Shown here piece after piece: positions 43,254-49,617 of a stretch of DNA of 49,617 nt. Source of the stretch: Bacillota bacterium (GTDB lineage Bacteria > Bacillota > Clostridia > Lachnospirales > Lachnospiraceae). Position numbers and translations under genes: made by a program. The stretch's first letter is position 1. Each line of letters begins with the position of its first letter. The notes under the pieces were generated by a model. It was not told the origin of the DNA. It worked only from the letters and a program-made list of their open reading frames with translations, and searched no databases. The DNA is taken from NCBI GenBank assembly GCA_023410575.1, contig JAEYPP010000047.1, positions 1 through 49,617 of the forward strand, written 5' to 3'.

Positions 43254-44699
43254 ATGGAACTTAAAGCGTATCATTTGCATATGGGACCTGCAAAGTGTGC
43301 TGTGGATTTGGGAGATGGCAGTGAGAGAGGTGCATATGTAAATCAAGATTATATTCTACAAAAACTTGGTAGGCCACATAGAGCAATTAGTTTGATGTAT
43401 TGTTATTATCCATTGGATGAAGGATGGCCAAAACGAGCAAGTGAAGCACATGCTAGTGATAACATTAGTTTTCAATGGGACTATCCATATGATGATTATT
43501 TTACTTATAAGGGTGGTCTTAATGGAAATCTTTTGGATGAGCCTTTTACTTATATGCGGGATGTTCGACGTCATGGACAGGATGTTGTATTGACGTTAAC
43601 GATTGATCCGCATGTTACAGATGAACATTTAATAGCAATCGCTAAAGATTTAACTACCTTTGGACGAGTACAGTTAAGAATTAACCATGAAGCTACAGGC
43701 TCTTGGTTTTCTTTCAATAAGCGCTGTACGTATCAGGAAGTTGCAGACTTTTATGTAAGATTCCATAGAATTATTAAGGAATATACACCTAATGTATCAA
43801 CCGTTCTTTGCATCGGTGGTATTGAAGATGAAAATGCAACAGAGATGGTAAAGGAAAAGGAATTTAAAGAGGCTGTTAAGGAAACCGATATCTGGTCGGT
43901 AGACAAGTATATATCGTTGCATTATGGTTGGCCATATGATGTGGCAGAGCGGGGAGGAAAATCCCATTATAACCGAAAACCAGAAGATATATATCATTTA
44001 GCTAAGTTAAGTTATGATAGATTTAAAGAATTGAATGGTGGAATCGCGAAACCAATGGTGATGTCTGAGTTAAATGCCGATGGTGATGTTAATGGACAGA
44101 TTGACCAAGCAAAAATAGTTCGTGAGTTTTGTGAATTCATAAAGAATGATAAAGAGCAATGGTTATCCGCATTTACCTTATATCAATTTAGAGATAATGG
44201 TAGACTAGGCCTTGAATTAACTGATCCAAACAATCAAGATGTTGGTATCGAACAGCCATTACTTAAGGAGTATAAAGATATTATTAATGAAGAATTCTTT
44301 TCACCTGTCATGACGCGACAAGAGGAAGCCAGTTTTCCTGCTAAACTTCGTTGGGGTGGTAGTGAGGATGCGCAAGGTTTGTGTATTCCAATTGATATGG
44401 AAGGTAATCCAGTATTTTTCGAGGCGATTTTCGATAAAGATATTATCGATTTAAATCTTATGATGTGTATTCATGGAATGTGGTTCTATAAAGCACCTGG
44501 ATCAAAAGTTATTGATTTTATGCCTGCCTTTTGGAACAAACCATTAACTAGTGCAGCTACAGTCGAACTTAAGATATTTGCACCACCAGCTTCTGGTGAG
44601 AATGAAATCAATGAGAATGAAGATTGGAATATTAACTGTTATACAGAAATAGTTAAAATGCCAGAGCTTCGTATTCGATTTAGTCCGACAGAGGAATAA
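43254..44699 (+). CDS. Glycoside hydrolase, GH26-like, probably intracellular
   Basis: A 481-residue protein. Residues about 35-355 look like a clan GH-A TIM barrel: acid/base E146 in RINHEATGSWFSF (compare H-E-x-N-G-x-W of GH26 mannanases) and probable nucleophile E272 in PMVMSELNADG. Conserved aromatic pairs appear in ISLHYGWPYDV. The C-terminal 120 residues are a beta-rich module (LRWGGSEDAQGLCIPIDMEG; MWFYKAPGSKV). There is no signal peptide, so it would act inside the cell or leave by another route. The family assignment is from motif resemblance only; GH113 or an unclassified family is possible. CGGAGG precedes ATG 43254; 43026-43253 holds no gene. Confidence 0.65.
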   Translation: MELKAYHLHMGPAKCAVDLGDGSERGAYVNQDYILQKLGRPHRAISLMYCYYPLDEGWPKRASEAHASDNISFQWDYPYDDYFTYKGGLNGNLLDEPFTYMRDVRRHGQDVVLTLTIDPHVTDEHLIAIAKDLTTFGRVQLRINHEATGSWFSFNKRCTYQEVADFYVRFHRIIKEYTPNVSTVLCIGGIEDENATEMVKEKEFKEAVKETDIWSVDKYISLHYGWPYDVAERGGKSHYNRKPEDIYHLAKLSYDRFKELNGGIAKPMVMSELNADGDVNGQIDQAKIVREFCEFIKNDKEQWLSAFTLYQFRDNGRLGLELTDPNNQDVGIEQPLLKEYKDIINEEFFSPVMTRQEEASFPAKLRWGGSEDAQGLCIPIDMEGNPVFFEAIFDKDIIDLNLMMCIHGMWFYKAPGSKVIDFMPAFWNKPLTSAATVELKIFAPPASGENEINENEDWNINCYTEIVKMPELRIRFSPTEE

Positions 44700-44740
44700 T
44701 AAAAACGAAAGAGTAAAGATAAGGCGAGGTAGAAAAAAAG

Positions 44741-44911
44741 ATGAAGCTGATTGGGGTGGGCAACGGTAATCCACTGCAAATCGAGACAGCACAAAAGTTA
44801 CGAAAAGCATTAACCGATGAATATCTAGAGATGATGGATACAAAACGAGGAGAGATACAAGACTACATTGAAGTTATTAAAGCTGTAAGAAAAGTGGAAT
44901 GTCCAATATAA
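44741..44911 (+). CDS. Small hypothetical protein
   Basis: A 56-residue frame starting MKLIGVGNGNPLQIETAQK and ending EVIKAVRKVECPI, highly charged and helix-forming, with a plausible ribosome site (GGCGAGG) 14 bases before the ATG. It lies between the GH26-like gene and its terminator on the same strand, 41 bases after the GH26-like stop. It may be a small gene or a fragment; I do not recognise it. Confidence 0.4.
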   Translation: MKLIGVGNGNPLQIETAQKLRKALTDEYLEMMDTKRGEIQDYIEVIKAVRKVECPI

Positions 44912-44921
44912 GACAATAAGT

Positions 44922-44985
44922 AAGAAGGGATTGCATGATATAGTTTAGTTTGAAACTGTATCTTACAATCCCTTCTTGCTTTTAA
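44922..44985. terminator. Bidirectional terminator between two glycoside hydrolase genes
   Basis: AAGAAGGGATTG (44922-44933) pairs with CAATCCCTTCTT (44966-44977), with inner AGTTT/AAACT pairing, and T-rich or A-rich ends on both sides. It lies between convergent genes and can serve both. Confidence 0.8.
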
Positions 44986-44995
44986 TCATTATGCA

Positions 44996-46768
44996 TTAAC
45001 TCTTAACAGTTTGATGGAAAACATTCTGTAATCTTTGATTCATGGACTGAATATGTTTTTCGTTAACCTTAATCACTTTACGGTCGTACGTTAATATACC
45101 ATTAATCTCATCTTCAATATCAGAGACCTGTGTGTAAACAGCGGCACATAATCCATTCTTAATTCCTGGAATAATCTTTTTATCATAGGTGGAAGTTATG
45201 GCAGTTGTTAACTTCTCTATCGTATTGTAGTGACGGTATCCATAAGTGGAATTGCTATACGAATGATTGGATATTCTAAGAGCATAACCACCAAACTCAG
45301 AAAGAGTAAGTGCTCGATTTTGAGGCTTAAATCGAAAAGGGGTGAAGTAAATGTGAAGACTTCGAACATCACCACATTTTTGGTCAAACCATCCTGAGGA
45401 AGAGTCAACAAGTCGAGTGGAATCATAGCGCTTGATTTTCTTTGTAACAGTTTTCGTATGAAATTGCCCCCAGCCTTCATTAAATGGTACCCACATTACG
45501 ATGCAAGGATGATTATAGAGATGCTGTATCGTATCATGCAATTCATTCATGAATTCATCTCGACCTTTTTTGTGCATACGAGAAGAAAGGTAATAGTTGT
45601 TGTCATTTACTAGGGTTGCAAGTTTTGGGAAAATTGTAGGAAAATAGGTGACAAACCAAGAGTGATATGTGGAACCACCATTCACCATATCTTGCCAAAC
45701 AAGCATTCCAAGCTTGTCACAAAGGTAATACCAGCGTTCAGGTTCAATTTTTGCATGTTTTCGTAACAAATTGAAACCTAGAGACTTAGCAGTTGTAATG
45801 TCGTAAATCATAGCCTCTTCCGAAGGTGGGGTATGCAGGCTTTCTGGCCAATAGCCTTGGTCTAACAAACCATTTTGAAAGTAAGGTTTATTATTAAGGT
45901 AAATACGTAAGACACCCGTTTCATCATGTTTCGTCGAAATTTTACGCATTGCAAAATATGTGGAAACTTGGTCGTTGCCACATGTAATGGTTGCTTCGTA
46001 TAGATATGGATTTTCAGGAGACCAAGCAATCATATCAGGTATGGATACGACAACGCGATCATTCCTATCAAAAAATGTAGTGATTTCACGATTCTGAAGA
46101 TGAATGGTGACGTGTGTTTTTGGATAAGCAAGTAGTTTTGATTTATTAATAAGTAAACGGATTTCAATCTTTTTTTCATCAAAATGTGGAATCATCTTAA
46201 TCGCCTTGATATAGGTTGCTGGGACACACTCCATAAAGACGGTTTGCCAGATTCCGCTTTGAGCGGTATAAAACATTCCACCTCGCTTTAACTTTTGCTT
46301 GCCACGAGTATGATAGGAGGTATCACTAACATCTCGAACAAGAACGATAAGTGAATTATTCTTTATATTTAAATATTTCGTGATATCTGCGGTAAATGGT
46401 AAATATCCACCATTATGTTTACAGACGAATTTTCCATTTATATAAACGCGTGCAAACTGATCAATAGCGCCAAATTGTAGTAGGACATGTTCTGTTTTAT
46501 CTACACGTGGATCTTTTATGATACGATGATACCATAAATATTCATGTGGCTGTAATTGCCTTTGTACACCGGAGAGTTCACACTCTGGTGAGTATGGAAC
46601 TATAATTTTACCATCAAAGTGAGCTGGAATTTGTTTTGAAGACGTAATTGCATAATCCCAATCACCATTTAAATTATGATAACTATTACGCACCATTGTC
46701 GGACGGGGATATTCAGGCAGTGGGTTCTTTAAAGAAAAGTGATTCGAAAATAAAGTTCGAAGCCCCAT
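44996..46768 (-). CDS. Glycoside hydrolase family 2 protein
   Basis: A 590-residue GH2 enzyme: N-terminal jelly-roll (about 25-180; HNLNGDWDYAI, HEYLWYHR, QFARVYINGK), an Ig-like middle (about 185-280) and a TIM barrel with acid/base E431 in WVPFNEGWGQF and nucleophile E491 in TLSEFGGYAL. The motif set is that of beta-galactosidase / beta-mannosidase / beta-glucuronidase relatives; the exact sugar cannot be told. It has no signal peptide and so is probably cytoplasmic. Its own promoter is back to back with that of the DegV gene. The convergent GH26-like gene suggests both act on imported plant-glycan oligosaccharides (inference). Confidence 0.85.
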   Translation of the reverse strand: MGLRTLFSNHFSLKNPLPEYPRPTMVRNSYHNLNGDWDYAITSSKQIPAHFDGKIIVPYSPECELSGVQRQLQPHEYLWYHRIIKDPRVDKTEHVLLQFGAIDQFARVYINGKFVCKHNGGYLPFTADITKYLNIKNNSLIVLVRDVSDTSYHTRGKQKLKRGGMFYTAQSGIWQTVFMECVPATYIKAIKMIPHFDEKKIEIRLLINKSKLLAYPKTHVTIHLQNREITTFFDRNDRVVVSIPDMIAWSPENPYLYEATITCGNDQVSTYFAMRKISTKHDETGVLRIYLNNKPYFQNGLLDQGYWPESLHTPPSEEAMIYDITTAKSLGFNLLRKHAKIEPERWYYLCDKLGMLVWQDMVNGGSTYHSWFVTYFPTIFPKLATLVNDNNYYLSSRMHKKGRDEFMNELHDTIQHLYNHPCIVMWVPFNEGWGQFHTKTVTKKIKRYDSTRLVDSSSGWFDQKCGDVRSLHIYFTPFRFKPQNRALTLSEFGGYALRISNHSYSNSTYGYRHYNTIEKLTTAITSTYDKKIIPGIKNGLCAAVYTQVSDIEDEINGILTYDRKVIKVNEKHIQSMNQRLQNVFHQTVKS

Positions 46769-46817
46769 GAAAGTACCTCCTAAAAAATAATCATAATTTT
46801 TTGTAATATTTTATTAT

Positions 46818-46888
46818 ATTGTATGAAGTATATCATAAATGGTCAACAATAACTATAGGTTGACAAATTTTAGCATAAAGACTATCAT
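46818..46888. promoter_or_regulatory. Divergent promoters of the GH2 and DegV genes
   Basis: Minus strand: TTGACC (46846-46841), 17 bases, TACAAT (46823-46818). Plus strand: TTGACA (46860-46865), 17 bases, TATCAT (46883-46888). The two -35 boxes are only 13 bases apart, so a regulator bound between them could affect both. Confidence 0.7.
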
Positions 46889-46930
46889 TTTTAGTAGATA
46901 TTGAATATGCAGAGGAATGGTGAAAAGTCA

Positions 46931-47785
46931 ATGGGAATTGTAAGAATTGTAGCAGATAGTACTTGTGATTTAACACAGCAGCTAATAGAACAATATAGCA
47001 TTACAGTAATTCCATTAAATATTGTCCTTGATTCTAAAAGTTATATGGATGGTGTTGAGATAACACCAAAAGAAATATATGAATGGTCGGATAAGGTCCA
47101 GAAAACTCCGAAAACTGCATCTCCAGAATTGGGCTATGTCATGAATTTATTAAAAGCATGTCAAGAGGAGAAGCAAGAAGTAATCTTTATAGGTATTTCA
47201 GAGGATATGTCAGTAACCTGTCAGGTTATTCGAACTGCAGCCGAGGAATTGGAATATCAGGATGTCTATGTCATTAACTCACAGAATTTATCTACAGGAA
47301 TCGGATTACAGGTTTTAAAGGCAGCAGAGTTAGCCAAGTCAGGTAAAAGTGCAAAAGAAATTGTAGAATCGATTGAAAATCTTCGAAGTAAGATTCGAGC
47401 ATCCTTTGTAGTTGATACACTAACTTATCTTCATCGAGGTGGCCGATGTAATATGGTAACTACGCTATTAGGTAATACACTTAAGTTAAAGCCAATGATT
47501 GTTGTGAAAGATGGCAAAATGGGAGTTGACAAGAAATATCGTGGAAAGTTAGAAGCTGTTATTATGAATTATGTGAAGGATTTACACGATGATTTGTTAA
47601 AAGCAGATCCACAGCGTGTTTTTATCACACATTCTTCGATCGATAAAGCCATTGAGACTAAAGTTTATACTTATCTAAAAGAATTGAACTATTTTAAAGA
47701 AATTTTGATTACAAATGCTGGTGGAGTGATTTCTAGTCATTGTGGTCCGAATACCTTAGGTGTGTTATTTATTAATGGGCAATAG
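46931..47785 (+). CDS. DegV-family fatty-acid-binding protein
   Basis: A 284-residue DegV protein: the opening VRIVADSTCDLTQQLIEQY, TASPELGYVMNLL, SEDMSVTCQVI, the middle RASFVVDTLTYLHRGGRCN and the C-terminal VFITHSSIDKAIETKV and CGPNTLGVLF are family marks. DegV proteins bind a fatty acid and in Firmicutes present it to a fatty-acid kinase. The ATG at 46931 is preceded by GAGGAATGG; an upstream ATG at 46907 lacks a site. It has its own promoter. Confidence 0.9.
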   Translation: MGIVRIVADSTCDLTQQLIEQYSITVIPLNIVLDSKSYMDGVEITPKEIYEWSDKVQKTPKTASPELGYVMNLLKACQEEKQEVIFIGISEDMSVTCQVIRTAAEELEYQDVYVINSQNLSTGIGLQVLKAAELAKSGKSAKEIVESIENLRSKIRASFVVDTLTYLHRGGRCNMVTTLLGNTLKLKPMIVVKDGKMGVDKKYRGKLEAVIMNYVKDLHDDLLKADPQRVFITHSSIDKAIETKVYTYLKELNYFKEILITNAGGVISSHCGPNTLGVLFINGQ

Positions 47786-47832
47786 AGGTCATAAGTCCTT
47801 AATCTTAAAAGTAAACAAAGATTTCTATATAC

Positions 47833-47878
47833 ATGAAGAGATTGCTTATACTGCCGTAAGCACTCTCTTCATTTTTTG
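47833..47878 (+). terminator. Terminator after the DegV gene
   Basis: ATGAAGAGA-x-TGCTTA (from 47833) pairs with TAAGCA-x-TCTCTTCAT (to 47872), then TTTTT. Confidence 0.85.
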
Positions 47879-47938
47879 TCATGAGTTATATGGGAAATTA
47901 GTGGCATAAAAAGGAAGATTGAAAATATAATTATAGTG

Positions 47939-47967
47939 TTGACAAACAAGTTTTTATTCGGTATAAT
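47939..47967 (+). promoter_or_regulatory. Promoter of tRNA-Gly copy 2
   Basis: TTGACA (47939-47944), 17 bases, TATAAT (47962-47967), a perfect consensus, 38 bases before the tRNA. Confidence 0.9.
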
Positions 47968-48005
47968 ACATCTTGTTCGGTTGAGAAATAACATTTAATA
48001 AACAT

Positions 48006-48077
48006 GCACGAGTGGCTCAGTGGTGGAGTATCGCCTTGCCAAGGCGAGGGTCGCGGGTTCGAATCCCGTCTCGTGCT
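48006..48077 (+). tRNA. tRNA-Gly(GCC), copy 2
   Basis: The same 72 bases as copy 1, with a different promoter and terminator. Only AACATGC directly before and CTT after are shared outside the gene, so the duplication is confined to the tRNA itself. Its 3' end is repeated at 48219. Confidence 0.97.
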
Positions 48078-48078
48078 T

Positions 48079-48121
48079 AAAAAATAAAGAATCATGCAGT
48101 ATGCATGGTTCTTTATTTTTT
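48079..48121 (+). terminator. Terminator after tRNA-Gly copy 2
   Basis: AAAAAATAAAGAA-t-CATGC (48079-48097) pairs with GCATG-g-TTCTTTATTTTTT (48103-48121), a near-perfect 19-bp stem; the closing T-run is part of the stem. Confidence 0.85.
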
Positions 48122-48146
48122 CACTTAAATGCGTATGGAAAACTTT

Positions 48147-48217
48147 CCAGAATGAGAATGAGCCACCTCTTGGCCATTCTCATTCTGGATGCGAACTTTG
48201 GTAGTTTCAAAGTTCGC
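48147..48217. repeat. Two further strong hairpins between the tRNA terminator and the tail copy
   Basis: Hairpin A: CCAGAATGAGAATG (48147-48160) with CATTCTCATTCTGG (48175-48188), a perfect 14-bp stem extended by GCCA/TGGC inside. Hairpin B: GCGAACTTTG (48191-48200) with CAAAGTTCGC (48208-48217), perfect 10 bp. Neither is followed by a T-run. Two bases separate them, and hairpin B abuts the tRNA-tail copy. Confidence 0.75.
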
Positions 48218-48218
48218 T

Positions 48219-48242
48219 TTCGAAGTCCCGTCTCGTGCTTAA
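48219..48242 (+). repeat. Copy of the tRNA-Gly 3' end downstream of copy 2
   Basis: Twenty-four bases match the end of the tRNA (T-loop, T-stem 3' side, acceptor CTCGTGC, then TTAA) with a single inserted G after TTCGAA. It lies 141 bases past the tRNA, so it brackets a very small insert made only of hairpins. Confidence 0.8.
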
Positions 48243-48282
48243 TAATTTAGAAGGTGTAGAGGGTACACTTTAGGAGTATTTA

Positions 48283-48311
48283 TTGACTTACTATTTCGGC
48301 AAAAGTATGAT
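48283..48311 (+). promoter_or_regulatory. Promoter of the second AraC-GyrI gene
   Basis: TTGACT (48283-48288), 17 bases, TATGAT (48306-48311), leaving a leader of about 150 bases before ATG 48465 in which I see no recognised element. Confidence 0.65.
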
Positions 48312-48464
48312 AAGATAAATTTACAATTTTTCGTTAAATATTTAGTCAAACAAAAGTCGTTGTTATAAAAGAATTTAAGTTAAAAAATACGATAAATGAT
48401 TATTTGAAAAGTCGGATAATTGCATTTCATTTCTGATATCATTAAATCAAAGGGGGAACATAAG

Positions 48465-49310
48465 ATGAATCTCATTGAACAACTTAACCGTGCAATTGAG
48501 TATATTGAGTTGAACCTGACTGATGCAGAAGCGTTGTCATCTGTAGCGAATGTAACATCGTATTCGTCATATCATTTTCAACGAATATTTAATTACCTTA
48601 CAGATATGCCACTTTCAGAGTATATACGGAAACGCAAAATGTCAGTAGCGGTGGTGGACCTGCAAAGAGGAGATAGGGTAATTGATGTTGCTGCAAAATA
48701 CGGATATAACAGCGCAGATAGCTTCACAAGAGCATTTGAAAGGCAACATGGTTTCACTCCAACAATTGTTCGGCAGGATGGTGTGAAGTTTCAGATATAT
48801 CCTCCTTTGTCTTTTCAAATTCAGATTAAAGGAGTGCAAAAAATGACATGTAAGATTGAAACAAAAAGTGCATTTGAAATGTTCGGTGTTTATGGCGAAA
48901 TAAGTTCCGATATGGAGAAAGCATTTGATGAAGTACAAATGTTCTGTAAGCAGTGTGACGATGATGGTTCGGTTGACGAAATGAATAACTTATTGGGAGA
49001 AGAACCTGATACAATGCTTCATGCAGCACTGTATGACCACACGGAGACCACCTTTAAGTATATGATATGTCAGCATGTACCAGAAGCTATGGATATTCCG
49101 AAACGATTTACCATACTACATGTTCCGGCTATGACATGGGCCATATTTTCAGTGGACGACTGTGAGATGCAAAATATGTGGCGACGAATCTATGCAGAAT
49201 GGCTTCCGACATCAGGTTATAATCTGGTGGGAGATATCAATTTCGAAATGTATTACGGCAAAGCAGATAATTCGAGAGGTGAAATCTGGATTCCTGTTGA
49301 GCCTCAATAA
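48465..49310 (+). CDS. AraC-family regulator with GyrI-like effector domain
   Basis: A 281-residue protein with the same plan as the regulator at 26791: two AraC helix-turn-helix motifs in the first 105 residues (ALSSVANVTSYSSYHFQRIF; VIDVAAKYGYNSADSFTRAFE, ending HGFTPTIVR) and a GyrI-like ligand domain in the rest (CKIETKSAFEMFGVYGEIS ... GEIWIPVEPQ). It probably senses a small organic compound and activates efflux genes. GGGGG precedes ATG 48465; an in-frame ATG at 48420 lacks a site. It has its own promoter and terminator. Confidence 0.85.
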   Translation: MNLIEQLNRAIEYIELNLTDAEALSSVANVTSYSSYHFQRIFNYLTDMPLSEYIRKRKMSVAVVDLQRGDRVIDVAAKYGYNSADSFTRAFERQHGFTPTIVRQDGVKFQIYPPLSFQIQIKGVQKMTCKIETKSAFEMFGVYGEISSDMEKAFDEVQMFCKQCDDDGSVDEMNNLLGEEPDTMLHAALYDHTETTFKYMICQHVPEAMDIPKRFTILHVPAMTWAIFSVDDCEMQNMWRRIYAEWLPTSGYNLVGDINFEMYYGKADNSRGEIWIPVEPQ

Positions 49311-49321
49311 AGTTATTCAGG

Positions 49322-49358
49322 GGCAGGAGCTATAAATTTATATGGCTCCTGTCTTTTA
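49322..49358 (+). terminator. Terminator after the second AraC-GyrI gene
   Basis: GGCAGGAGC (49322-49330) pairs with GCTCCTGTC (49345-49353, one G-T pair), then TTTTATT. Confidence 0.8.
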
Positions 49359-49410
49359 TTGTGGCATTAAGATTGGAAAGAGTTTATAATAAGATGATTA
49401 CAAATTCAAT

Positions 49411-49509
49411 TTAAGCTACTTTAGACTTAGTTTTGTATTGCACAGGGCTAAGTCCAATTCCTTTTAGCTTACTCTTTATGCGATAATCATAATGCTGAAC
49501 TACATTAGG
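49411..49509 (-). pseudogene. C-terminal remnant of an IS3-family transposase
   Basis: About 32 codons end at TAA 49413-49411 and read VQHYDYRIKSKLKGIGLSPVQYKTKSKVA, close to the C-terminus of IS150/IS3-type OrfB transposases (compare ...YNNxRIKxKLKGLSPVxYR...). The upstream end is cut at about 49500, where a different frame starts, so only the tail is left. No terminal inverted repeat can be assigned. Confidence 0.65.
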
Positions 49510-49617
49510 TTAAAAGGTGAATAATATTTTCTCCTGACTGCCTGAGTAAAACCGTAATCAATAATGACAGGACGATTGTTAATCATACCCCAGTTAGCAG
49601 TTCGATATAAATCATTC
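49500..49617 (-). CDS. Partial gene with a phage/ICE-type motif (3' end only)
   Basis: The minus-strand frame entering from the right edge ends at TAG 49502-49500 after NDLYRTANWGMINNRPVIID followed by YGFTQAVRRKYYSPFNLM. The motif D-L-x(4-6)-N-W-G-M-x-N-x-R-P-V-I-I-D-Y-G-F resembles a kinase-like segment (catalytic-loop and D-Y-G) found in phage and integrative-element proteins. Its last few codons overlap the transposase tail, so the end may be the junction of an IS insertion rather than the natural C-terminus. Confidence 0.45.
   Translation of the reverse strand, partial: NDLYRTANWGMINNRPVIIDYGFTQAVRRKYYSPFNLM

Noticed and set aside
48020..48250. A 76-codon frame starting inside tRNA-Gly copy 2 (MVEYRLAKARVAGSNPVSC...)
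   Set aside because: It is the tRNA gene read as protein and continues through terminator hairpins; peptides of this type are a well-known annotation artefact.

Overview
The window looks like chromosomal DNA of a low-GC, spore-forming-type Clostridia, most likely Lachnospiraceae (a Lachnoclostridium / Clostridium phytofermentans-like cellulolytic bacterium). The basis is strong AGGAGG ribosome sites, AT-rich spacers, a tRNA-Trp-responsive T-box in front of the trp operon, tRNA genes without encoded CCA, and many MerR/PadR/AraC/BlaI regulators. The genus is an inference; no 16S is present.

Layout. 1-9.2 kb: the start of an Fe-S scaffold-like gene (minus strand), then a methionine/one-carbon cluster (homocysteine methyltransferase-MTHFR fusion, a calcineurin-like phosphoesterase, a cobalamin methionine synthase lacking the reactivation domain), an AI-2E-type permease, an AraC regulator and a nitroreductase-like protein. 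9.2-13.35 kb: tRNA-Gly(GCC) followed by an islet that looks like successive integrations. A large PLD-like protein gene with one in-frame amber codon, and then a gene fragment, are each closed by a decayed copy of the tRNA-Gly 3' end plus a hairpin. No integrase is present.

13.5-30.5 kb: accessory genes, including a P-loop kinase-like protein, DUF3795, a lipoprotein, a TetR-controlled ABC exporter whose last permease is frameshifted, acetyltransferases, a palindromic MITE-like element, a TipA-type MerR regulator with its 19-bp-spacer promoter, a BlaI/BlaR1-type pair with a 15-bp minisatellite in the sensor, a flavodoxin, PadR-DUF2812, AraC-GyrI, LysE, a stalk-domain/PrcB-like exported protein, and pnuC behind an attenuator-like leader. 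Several broken genes (GNAT, permease, small fragments) show decay.

30.7-37.6 kb: the complete trp operon trpE-G-D-C-FB-A behind a Trp T-box with two tandem terminators; trpF and trpB are one reading frame. 37.9-47.9 kb: a dienelactone-hydrolase-like protein, an exported LRR/Big2/transglutaminase protein, a YkgJ-type Cys protein, topoisomerase III, a GH26-like hydrolase, a GH2 hydrolase in convergent orientation, and a DegV protein.

47.9-49.6 kb: a second, identical tRNA-Gly(GCC), three tandem hairpins and again a copy of the tRNA 3' end; then AraC-GyrI and the debris of an IS3-type transposase beside a partial gene at the window edge. The two tRNA-Gly loci sharing the same tail-plus-hairpin architecture, one holding a large nuclease-like gene of possible defence function, are the most unusual part of the window.
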